A DNA stretch of 19,038 nucleotides. It comes from Scalindua sp964437425. Lineage in GTDB: Bacteria > Planctomycetota > Brocadiia > Brocadiales > Scalinduaceae. Where the stretch lies: positions 1 through 19,038 of the forward strand of contig CAYTGO010000060.1 of NCBI GenBank assembly GCA_964437425.1. Direction: 5' to 3'. Positions 7,566-14,512 of this stretch are shown here, piece by piece (position 1 is the stretch's first letter; every line of letters starts with the position of its first letter). The notes under the pieces are model-generated. The model saw only the letters and a list, made by a program, of their open reading frames with translations. It did no database searches and was not told the DNA's origin. The translations under genes were made by a program, and so were the position numbers.

Positions 7566-7602
7566 ACGGTAGATCTTGAGATTAAGAGCATAGGGCTACC
7601 GT
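7566..7602 (+). other. Perfect inverted repeat between the two nuoF genes
   Basis: ACGGTAG (7566-7572) and CTACCGT (7596-7602) form a 7-bp perfect stem around a 23-base loop that itself contains a short TCTT/AAGA stem. It occupies most of the 54-base spacer and ends 15 bases before the nuoF2 start. There is no T-run. It might set relative expression of the two paralogues through mRNA processing or by shielding the second start. The evidence is the base pairing only. Confidence 0.4.
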
Positions 7603-7617
7603 GAGAAATATAACAAA

Positions 7618-9462
7618 ATGGTAAAGAATAATATATCTACTTTGAGGAAAAAAGCGGTTCAAAAAAAGCCAAAAATTATGATTGGTATGGGCACGTGTGG
7701 ATTGGGTGCCGGTGCAAATGGAGTTTTGGCAAGTATAGAAAATGAACTGAAGAAACAAAAACAGTCGGTTGATGTTATACGTACAGGCTGTATAGGCATG
7801 TGTTCTCACGAGGTGCTTGTAGACGTAATACTTCCTGGACATACTAGAGTGACTTACGAAGGTGTCAAGCCGGATATGGTATCACAGATAGTGGAGGAGC
7901 ATATAGGGAATGGGAAGGTTGTAAAGAAATTTGCGCTATCTCAAATGTATCTTGATGGCCAAACTGCCGGTAAGTATAAGGACTTGCCTTTTTTTGATGA
8001 TCTTGCTCAGAACAAAAGACAGGTGAAACATGTATCCAGGAACTGCGGAATAATTGATCCGGATAGTATAGACGAATACATCGAGCGTGGCGGGTATAAA
8101 GCTCTCAAGAAAGCACTTGGAATGAAGGAGTTGGCTGTCATCAGCGAGGTTGGCATGTCCGGTTTGAGGGGTCGCGGTGGAGGCGGTTTTGACACAGGGT
8201 GGAAATGGGAATCATGTTCTAAATATGTTGCTGACCAGAAATATATTATATGTAATGCTGATGAAGGAGATCCCGGTGCCTTCATGGATAGAAGCCTTTT
8301 AGAGGGTGATCCGCATTCAGTCCTGGAAGGTATGATTATCGGAGGGTATGCAGTAGGTGCTACAAAAGGTTATATATATGTGCGTGCTGAGTACCCATTG
8401 GCTATCGAGCGGCTGGAACTGGCAATTAAACAGGCAATAAAACACAGGTTTCTGGGTAAAAATATTTTAGGCAGCAAATATTGTCTTGATATCACGTTAA
8501 AGGAGGGTGCAGGTGCTTTTGTATGTGGAGAGTCTACAGCTATGCAGTTCTCCATTGAAGGTAAACGTGGAATGCCCAGAACCAGGCCGCCACAATCAGT
8601 GGAGGCAGGATTATGGGATAGACCTACCAGCTTGAATAATGTTGAAACATTCGCCAATGTTCCCATGATCATTGATAGAGGTGCTGAATGGTATTCAAGA
8701 GTTGGTACTGAAAAGAGTAAGGGGACTAAAATATTCTCATTAACCGGGAATGTAAAACGAGCAGGTCTGGTTGAGGTTCCTATGGGTACTACTATCAGAG
8801 AGATCGTGTTTGATATGGGCGGGGGAATTCCAAAAAAGAAGAAATTCAAGGCGGTGCAGATCGGAGGACCTTCAGGTGGCTGTCTGCCGGAAAAATATCT
8901 TGATACTCCTATAGACTTTGAATCATTAAAAGAGGCTGGTGCCATGATGGGTTCAGGGAGTTTTGTCGTACTGGACGAAACTACTTGTATGGTTGATCTG
9001 GCAAGATTCTTTCTCGATTTTTGTACTAGTGAATCATGTGGTAAATGTCCTCCGTGCAGGGTTGGTACTGTTCTTATGCTTGATATTCTTAACAGGATTA
9101 CTCAGGGCGAAGGTAAAGAGGAAGATATTGGAATATTGGAAAAAATGTGTGATGAGGTAAGATTGATGTCACTTTGCGGATTAGGTCAGTCAGCACCAAA
9201 CCCGGTAAAGTCCACTCTCAGATATTTTCGTGATGAATATCTGGCACATATTCATGATAAGGAGTGTCCGACAGCGTCATGTGTTGCGCTTCATAAATAT
9301 ACGGTTATTCCAGATAAGTGTACAAAGTGTACACTGTGTATAAAAAATTGTCCTGTGGATGCAATATCCGGCTCGCGTGAAGAAGTTGCTTTCATTGACA
9401 AGGAAAAATGTATTGAATGTAACCTCTGTTATGCCAAGTGTAATTTTATGGCAATTAAGTAA
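7618..9462 (+). CDS. nuoF: HydB-like NADH-quinone oxidoreductase subunit F, copy 2
   Basis: This is a 614-residue tandem paralogue of the preceding gene, with the same four-part architecture. The FMN loop begins at G185 (GRGGGGFDTGWKW), followed by NADEGDPGAFMDR. N3-cluster cysteines (ESCGKCPPCRVGT plus SLCGLG) and both C-terminal [4Fe-4S] motifs (CTKCTLCIKNCP and CIECNLCYAKC) are intact. From residue 185 to the end it aligns without gaps to copy 1, with about 62 differences in 430. The N-terminal 180 residues are much more diverged. Its thioredoxin-like domain has only C27, C58 and C62: the first expected Cys is G23, and the GTCG motif shifts the second by one position. The nucleotide-pocket changes match copy 1 (S199, S306, R323, Q326). 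The start ATG has a poor Shine-Dalgarno. The TAA is separated from nuoG by two bases. It may be an alternative electron-input subunit exchangeable with copy 1. Confidence 0.93.
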   Translation: MVKNNISTLRKKAVQKKPKIMIGMGTCGLGAGANGVLASIENELKKQKQSVDVIRTGCIGMCSHEVLVDVILPGHTRVTYEGVKPDMVSQIVEEHIGNGKVVKKFALSQMYLDGQTAGKYKDLPFFDDLAQNKRQVKHVSRNCGIIDPDSIDEYIERGGYKALKKALGMKELAVISEVGMSGLRGRGGGGFDTGWKWESCSKYVADQKYIICNADEGDPGAFMDRSLLEGDPHSVLEGMIIGGYAVGATKGYIYVRAEYPLAIERLELAIKQAIKHRFLGKNILGSKYCLDITLKEGAGAFVCGESTAMQFSIEGKRGMPRTRPPQSVEAGLWDRPTSLNNVETFANVPMIIDRGAEWYSRVGTEKSKGTKIFSLTGNVKRAGLVEVPMGTTIREIVFDMGGGIPKKKKFKAVQIGGPSGGCLPEKYLDTPIDFESLKEAGAMMGSGSFVVLDETTCMVDLARFFLDFCTSESCGKCPPCRVGTVLMLDILNRITQGEGKEEDIGILEKMCDEVRLMSLCGLGQSAPNPVKSTLRYFRDEYLAHIHDKECPTASCVALHKYTVIPDKCTKCTLCIKNCPVDAISGSREEVAFIDKEKCIECNLCYAKCNFMAIK

Positions 9463-9464
9463 AT

Positions 9465-12095
9465 ATGATAAATGTTACGATAGACAATAAGCTTATTAGT
9501 GTCCCCAAAGGTACGAATATATTCAAGGCGGCCAAGGATAACGGTATATATATACCCGGACTGTGCTATCATCCTAAATTGACTCAGTATGGTGGTTGCA
9601 GACTCTGCATGGTTGAGGTTACTGAACGTGGAAGGTCGAGGCATAGATTCTCCTGTGCGCAACCTGTTGCTGAAGGGATGGTAGTAAGGACGAAAACTCC
9701 TGAGACTGAGAAGTATACCAAGTCTGTTATGGAATATCTCCTGGCACACCATCCTCTTGATTGTCCGACTTGTGATAAGTCCGGAGAGTGCGGTTTACAG
9801 GAGATCACGCATGATCTCAAACTAAAACCAGGGAGGTTTAAGAGTGCGAGGCTGGACGAACCTATGAGACGAGACAATCCTCTCCTGGAGTACAATTCCA
9901 ACAGATGTATCCTCTGTAGCAGGTGTGTAAAGGTGTGTAAGGAAATTGCAGGTGTTGGTGCAATTGATTATCAGAATAGAGGATTTAAGACAGTTGTCGG
10001 TACCGCTTTTGACAAACCACTGGATTGTAGTTTCTGCGGTGGTTGTGTTTCGGTATGTCCAACAGGTTCGTGGCAGGATAGAACTCTAAAGTTTAAGGCC
10101 AGGCCGTGGGAGTTGAAAAAAACTCCAACGATTTGTACATATTGTGCGGTTGGATGTAGCCTGGTAATAAATACCAAGGACAATGAAGTAATGAGGGTGA
10201 CTGCAGACGAAAATATAAATTTGGGTATAAACGAAAGTAATCTGTGTGTTAAGGGGAAATTTGGCCACGAGTTTATTAATTCTGACAAGCGAATTAAAAC
10301 CCCATTGATAAAAAAGGGCGGTAAATTACGTTCGGCTTCATGGGATGATGCCCTTGATCATATATCAAAGAAATTCAGTGAGATAATAAAAAAGAGTGGA
10401 GGTAATGCCATAGGCGGCATTGGTTCTGAGAAATGTACAAATGAGGATAATTATCTGTTCCAGAAGCTCTGCAGGACTGTTTTAGGGACTAACAATGTTG
10501 ATAATATATCCAATATGAAATCTCCTTCGCTTAATCGATTGATAAATAATTCTGTTGCGTATGGAATGGCGTCAACATCACTGGAAGGGATAGAAAATGC
10601 AGATACGGTATTTTTTGTAGGTGCTGACGTAAGCGAAGCACATCCTGTTGTCGGGAGTATGGTCAGGAAGGCGATAAGGGTAAACAAGACAAAGGTTATA
10701 ATAGCGAACGTTAGAAATGTTGAATTTGGCTGTGAGACAAAGAATCTTCTTCGTTTAAATTACAAGTTGGGGACACAAACAGCATTGATCAACGCAATGA
10801 TGAAAGTTATTGTTGATGAAAAGCTGGTTAATTTGAAAAAAGCAGCTGATAAGACAGAAAATTTTAATGAACTACGTTTATCATTGAGATCAGCTGATCT
10901 GGGAATCAAGAAGGTTTCCAAGGCAACAAATATTTCAGAGGATAGTATCAGAGCTGCTGCTTCTTCGATAGCAAAAGCTGGAAATTGTTATGTCATCTGT
11001 GGAAAAGATATAGAGGAAGATCCATCGGGTGAGGAGACAATAGAAGCTTTGATGAATCTTTGCGCATTAGTTAATAAGGGAGATTCCGATAAAGTTTCAA
11101 TCGTATTTTCAAGGGAGAATAATAATTCCCAGGGTGTAAATGATATGGGCGTTGTGCCGGAATTTCTTCCTGGTTACCTCGATATTAATGATCAGGAGAA
11201 CAGGGATGTTGTTGAAGACGCATGGGGTGCTAAGCTACCTGCAGTTCTTAAAAACAATCCTGGTGATATTTTTGATCTGGCTGTGAAGAAGAAAATAAAA
11301 GCGCTCTATGTCATGGGAGAGAATCCTATAGTTAACTATCCGAATGGCAAGAAGGTAAATGATGTATTTAAAAAGGCCGAATTTGTAGTTGTTCAGGATA
11401 GTTTCCTGACTGAAACCGCACAGCTGGCGGACGTTGTTCTCCCATCGTCAACATTTTCTGAGAAAGGCGGAACATTTACAAATATGGTGATGACTGTCCA
11501 ACGGCTGCACAAAGCTATACCTCAGGTTGGAGATTCTAAACCGGATTGGCAGATTATATGTGCCCTGGCGGAAAAGATGGGCCATGAATTCCACTATACA
11601 ACATCCAAGGATATTGTGGATGAAATAGGAAAGGGTGTTCCTATATATGAAGGAATTGAAGTTAACAGATTACGGAGAAAAGGTTTTCATTGGATTCTTT
11701 CGCTATACTATAAAACCAAGGCTGAGAAGTATCAATTTGAGATTGCCAGAAAGAAAACAAGTGCAATAAAGAGTAATAAAAAATATCCATTCATATTATT
11801 AACAGGTTCAAGCTTGAGGCATCAGGGGACATATTCCAGGTATTCGGAGTCACTGGTTTCTCTTGCGTCAGAATGCTTTGTCGAAATTAACAGGCAGGAT
11901 GCAAAGAAGGCGAAGATTGCGGATGGTGATAATGTGAAAATTGAGTCAGCTCAAGGTAATATAAAACTCAAAGTAAAAACAACAGGCAGGGTGCCTGAAG
12001 GAGCTGTTTTTATCTCTGAGGATTACGAGTGGGTGCCTGTCAATAGCTTGCGTGGTGATGGTTACACAAACGTAAAAATATCTAAAACTAAATAG
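9465..12095 (+). CDS. nuoG: NADH-quinone oxidoreductase subunit G (long, with N7-type cluster)
   Basis: This 876-residue iron-sulfur subunit passes electrons from NuoF toward NuoI. Clusters in order: [2Fe-2S] with C34, C45, C48 and C64; the His-ligated [4Fe-4S] with H96, C100, C103 and C109; two ferredoxin-type [4Fe-4S] motifs (C148/151/154/158 and C188/191/194/198); then a further [4Fe-4S] with C224, C227, C231 and C261, matching N7. A molybdopterin-oxidoreductase-like domain follows, with GENPIVNYP and the C-terminal beta-barrel domain. At the position of the formate dehydrogenase Sec/Cys this protein has K352 followed by S353. A formate dehydrogenase activity is therefore unlikely, and the domain is probably structural. 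Length is typical of long NuoG. Spacing from nuoF2 is only two bases, without a clear ribosome binding site, suggesting coupled translation. Confidence 0.94.
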   Translation: MINVTIDNKLISVPKGTNIFKAAKDNGIYIPGLCYHPKLTQYGGCRLCMVEVTERGRSRHRFSCAQPVAEGMVVRTKTPETEKYTKSVMEYLLAHHPLDCPTCDKSGECGLQEITHDLKLKPGRFKSARLDEPMRRDNPLLEYNSNRCILCSRCVKVCKEIAGVGAIDYQNRGFKTVVGTAFDKPLDCSFCGGCVSVCPTGSWQDRTLKFKARPWELKKTPTICTYCAVGCSLVINTKDNEVMRVTADENINLGINESNLCVKGKFGHEFINSDKRIKTPLIKKGGKLRSASWDDALDHISKKFSEIIKKSGGNAIGGIGSEKCTNEDNYLFQKLCRTVLGTNNVDNISNMKSPSLNRLINNSVAYGMASTSLEGIENADTVFFVGADVSEAHPVVGSMVRKAIRVNKTKVIIANVRNVEFGCETKNLLRLNYKLGTQTALINAMMKVIVDEKLVNLKKAADKTENFNELRLSLRSADLGIKKVSKATNISEDSIRAAASSIAKAGNCYVICGKDIEEDPSGEETIEALMNLCALVNKGDSDKVSIVFSRENNNSQGVNDMGVVPEFLPGYLDINDQENRDVVEDAWGAKLPAVLKNNPGDIFDLAVKKKIKALYVMGENPIVNYPNGKKVNDVFKKAEFVVVQDSFLTETAQLADVVLPSSTFSEKGGTFTNMVMTVQRLHKAIPQVGDSKPDWQIICALAEKMGHEFHYTTSKDIVDEIGKGVPIYEGIEVNRLRRKGFHWILSLYYKTKAEKYQFEIARKKTSAIKSNKKYPFILLTGSSLRHQGTYSRYSESLVSLASECFVEINRQDAKKAKIADGDNVKIESAQGNIKLKVKTTGRVPEGAVFISEDYEWVPVNSLRGDGYTNVKISKTK

Positions 12096-12110
12096 AGATA
12101 TTTAACATGG

Positions 12111-12131
12111 AGCCCTCACGAAAGTGAGGCT
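12111..12131 (+). other. Hairpin 1 in the nuoG-nuoH spacer (GAAA tetraloop)
   Basis: CCTCAC (12114-12119) pairs with GTGAGG (12124-12129) around a GAAA tetraloop, a very stable GNRA loop in RNA. Two further pairs outside a bulged C extend the stem. No T-run follows, so this is not a standard terminator. Confidence 0.6.
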
Positions 12132-12134
12132 ATA

Positions 12135-12152
12135 TCCTTACTCTCGTAAGGA
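12135..12152 (+). other. Hairpin 2 in the nuoG-nuoH spacer
   Basis: TCCTTAC (12135-12141) pairs perfectly with GTAAGGA (12146-12152) around TCTC. It starts four bases after hairpin 1 and ends 29 bases before nuoH. With hairpin 1 it forms a tandem structure at the boundary between the peripheral-arm and membrane-arm genes. It could be an mRNA processing or stabilising element. Confidence 0.6.
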
Positions 12153-12181
12153 GTCCAATTAGTGCTGAAGGAACGAAATAA

Positions 12182-13171
12182 ATGTCAAATGCTATTATTA
12201 TTGCAATACTTGCAGCAATTAAGATTGGGATAGTCATCGGTGTGCTGTTGCTGGTGATAGCCTATCTTATCTGGGTTGAAAGAAAAGTTATGGCCCATAT
12301 GCAGGTCAGGCTTGGGCCTATGAGAGTAGGATGGCATGGTTTGCTCCAACCTATTGCAGATGGACTTAAGTTAATAACGAAGGAAGACATAATTCCGGCA
12401 AATGCCAGTAAGCTTTTATTTATCTTATCACCTGCGATAGCTATGATCCCTGCTCTATTATCAATTGCTGTTATCCCATTCGGGGACACAATAAATATTA
12501 TGGGTGTAAGTATCGATATGGTGATAACAGATGTGAACATTGGCATTCTGTTTATCCTTGCCGTCTCTTCTGTTGGTGTATATGGTATTTTGCTAGGTGG
12601 ATGGTCTTCTAATAATAAGTACTCATTACTGGGTGGATTGAGATCGTCTGCTCAGATGATTAGTTATGAACTGTCAATGGGCTTGTCTTTGATAGGTGTC
12701 ATTATGATGACCGAATCATTGAGCCTTGTAGACACTGTTAATGCTCAAGCTGATTTGTGGTTTGTTGTGTTACAGCCTGTAGCATTTGTTGTGTACGCGA
12801 TTAGCGCTATAGCGGAAACTAATAGATGTCCGTTTGATCTACCGGAAGCAGAGACTGAACTTGTTTCAGGGTTCCATACAGAATATAGTAGCATGAAGTT
12901 TGCGTTATTTTTCATGGCAGAGTATGCAAATATTATTACCGTATCGGCAGTTGGTGTTACGTTCTTTTTTGGTGGCTGGAGAGGTCCGTTCTTGCCGCCT
13001 GTTGTCTGGTTCTTAATTAAGATGGCTATGTGCATATTTTTCTTTGTATGGCTTAGATCCACTTTTCCGAGATTCAGGATTGATCAACTTATGCAGTTTG
13101 CATGGAAGGTTTTACTTCCTGTGGCAATAGTAAATGTTTTGATAACAGGGCTTGTAATGTCCCTTTTATAA
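12182..13171 (+). CDS. nuoH: NADH-quinone oxidoreductase subunit H
   Basis: This 329-residue membrane subunit with about eight transmembrane helices forms the heel of complex I, connects the quinone cavity to the pump and lines the quinone entry channel. The signature ERKVMAHMQVRLGPMRVGWHGLLQPIADGLKL (starting near residue 33) and the acidic loop AETNRCPFDLPEAETELVSGFHTEYSSMKFALFF are intact, including the Glu residues of the E-channel. Length is normal. It is preceded by AAGGA nine bases upstream and by the two-hairpin spacer, making it the first gene of the membrane module with its own good ribosome binding site. The identification is certain. Confidence 0.97.
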   Translation: MSNAIIIAILAAIKIGIVIGVLLLVIAYLIWVERKVMAHMQVRLGPMRVGWHGLLQPIADGLKLITKEDIIPANASKLLFILSPAIAMIPALLSIAVIPFGDTINIMGVSIDMVITDVNIGILFILAVSSVGVYGILLGGWSSNNKYSLLGGLRSSAQMISYELSMGLSLIGVIMMTESLSLVDTVNAQADLWFVVLQPVAFVVYAISAIAETNRCPFDLPEAETELVSGFHTEYSSMKFALFFMAEYANIITVSAVGVTFFFGGWRGPFLPPVVWFLIKMAMCIFFFVWLRSTFPRFRIDQLMQFAWKVLLPVAIVNVLITGLVMSLL

Positions 13172-13199
13172 ACCTGGCTTTGATAAGAAAACTTATAAT

Positions 13200-13646
13200 A
13201 TGATAAAACCATTAATACAAGGTTTAACGCTTACGTTAAAGCATTTTCTCAGCCCATCTAAAGTGGTTACGATGCAATACCCTGATGAAAAATGGACGCC
13301 TTATCCGCGTTTCAGGGGTTTGCATGAGTTGCAGAGGGATGAAGATGGGAAAGAGAAATGTGTAGCTTGCGGGCTCTGTTCTACAGTTTGTCCGTCTGAA
13401 TGTATTAATCTTGTAGGCGCAGAAGATAAGAATGGTAACCGGTACGCGGAGACCTATGAAATTGATATGTTCCGGTGTATTTTCTGCGGGTACTGCGAGG
13501 AGGTATGTCCGGAGGAGGCTATATTCCTGAGGCATGACTATGAGCTGGCTACAGAAAACGTGAATGATCGTGTTTATGATAAAGAAAAATTGTTAGTACC
13601 ACTTAAGAAAAAAGCTAAAAAGAGAGCTAAGAAAAAATCTAAATAA
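13200..13646 (+). CDS. nuoI: NADH-quinone oxidoreductase subunit I (2x[4Fe-4S], N6a/N6b)
   Basis: This 148-residue ferredoxin-like subunit relays electrons from NuoG to the N2 cluster in NuoB. Two [4Fe-4S] motifs are complete: C54, C57, C60, C64 (CVACGLCSTVCP) and C93, C96, C99, C103 (CIFCGYCEEVCP). An amphipathic N-terminal region of about 30 residues probably packs on NuoH. The YPRFRG motif before the clusters and the FLRHDYELA block after them are typical. The C-terminus is unusually basic (PLKKKAKKRAKKKSK), perhaps contacting membrane lipids or another subunit. It lies 28 bases after nuoH and 11 bases before nuoJ. The identification is certain. Confidence 0.96.
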   Translation: MIKPLIQGLTLTLKHFLSPSKVVTMQYPDEKWTPYPRFRGLHELQRDEDGKEKCVACGLCSTVCPSECINLVGAEDKNGNRYAETYEIDMFRCIFCGYCEEVCPEEAIFLRHDYELATENVNDRVYDKEKLLVPLKKKAKKRAKKKSK

Positions 13647-13657
13647 GGCCTGATTAT

Positions 13658-14191
13658 ATGCTAGAAAGTTTACTGTTCATAATAATGAGTTTGATAACGA
13701 TTGCCTGTGCTATTGGCGTGGTTTTTCAAAAAAACCCGATTTACAGTGCGGTATTTCTTATTCAAACAATGGTTTCTCTCGCAGTCTTGTATGTGCTGTT
13801 GCATGCTCAGTTTGTTGCTGCCGTACAGGTCATGGTATATGCCGGTGCAATAATGGTGATCTTTGTTTTTGTTATCATGCTGCTTAATCTAAATAAAGAT
13901 GATATGGAAAGCGGCAAGATCAGAATGCCGATGCAGAAACCTGCTGCCATAATTCTTGGTTTGATCCTTGTTGTCATGATAGGTGTTATAATGACGAGAA
14001 CAATTTATCAAGGCGCACAAGGTGAGTATACTCCGGAGGTTATGGATCAGATCGGAAACACACAGCTTGTGGGTAAAATGTTATTTACAAAGTATGTTTT
14101 GCCTTTTGAAATTGCATCAATACTTTTGTTTGCCGCTATTGTAGGGGCTATAATCTTAGCAAAAAAACAAATTATTAAGGAAGAGAAGTGA
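13658..14191 (+). CDS. nuoJ: NADH-quinone oxidoreductase subunit J
   Basis: This 177-residue membrane subunit has about five hydrophobic helices (near residues 3-20, 28-47, 54-78, 92-112 and 142-168). The third helix, VYAGAIMVIFVFVIMLLNL, contains the conserved Tyr and glycine-rich stretch that forms the movable pi-bulge linking quinone chemistry to proton transfer. Length is typical of bacterial NuoJ. The TGA stop overlaps the ATG of nuoK by one base (and an upstream GTG by four), so translation is coupled. The identification is firm. Confidence 0.95.
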   Translation: MLESLLFIIMSLITIACAIGVVFQKNPIYSAVFLIQTMVSLAVLYVLLHAQFVAAVQVMVYAGAIMVIFVFVIMLLNLNKDDMESGKIRMPMQKPAAIILGLILVVMIGVIMTRTIYQGAQGEYTPEVMDQIGNTQLVGKMLFTKYVLPFEIASILLFAAIVGAIILAKKQIIKEEK

Positions 14192-14496
14192 TGGAAGTTC
14201 CGTTGACATGGTATTTAGTACTTTCAGGTATTCTGTTTTCTATAGGAGCGGTGGGCGTTTTAATCAACAGAAATGCACTGGTTATTTTCATGTGTATTGA
14301 ATTGATGTTGAATGCGGTAAATCTCGCATTTGTTACATTCTCACGTCAACAGAATTCGATGGATGGTCAGATCTTTGTCTTTTTCATAATGACGGTTGCA
14401 GCGGCAGAGGCGGTAGTTGGACTTGCAATAATAATTGCCCTGTTTAGAAACAAAGCTACTATTAACGTAGATGATATAAATATAATGAAGTGGTAA
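14191..14496 (+). CDS. nuoK: NADH-quinone oxidoreductase subunit K
   Basis: This 101-residue subunit has three transmembrane helices and is homologous to MrpC of cation antiporters. The conserved membrane glutamates are visible in CIELMLNAVNLAF and AAAEAVVGLAIIIALFR, which correspond to Glu36 and Glu72 of E. coli. I prefer ATG 14191 (MEVPLTWYLVLSGILFSIG). The GTG at 14188 would add one residue, and homologues begin close to this ATG. AAGGA lies nine bases upstream, inside nuoJ. The identification is certain. Confidence 0.95.
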   Translation: MEVPLTWYLVLSGILFSIGAVGVLINRNALVIFMCIELMLNAVNLAFVTFSRQQNSMDGQIFVFFIMTVAAAEAVVGLAIIIALFRNKATINVDDINIMKW

Positions 14497-14512
14497 AAGG
14501 ATAAATAGAATA

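Noticed and set aside
5740..9462. HydB/HydC part of an electron-bifurcating hydrogenase operon
   Set aside because: No H-cluster subunit or hydrogenase maturation gene is present and all neighbours are complex I subunits, although the NuoF architecture is HydB-like.
9465..12095. NADH- or ferredoxin-linked formate dehydrogenase alpha subunit
   Set aside because: The catalytic Sec/Cys position is Lys and the following His is Ser; position between nuoF and nuoH fits NuoG.
12111..12152. Pair of Rho-independent terminators splitting the nuo operon
   Set aside because: Neither stem is followed by a U-tract, and the downstream genes complete the same complex.
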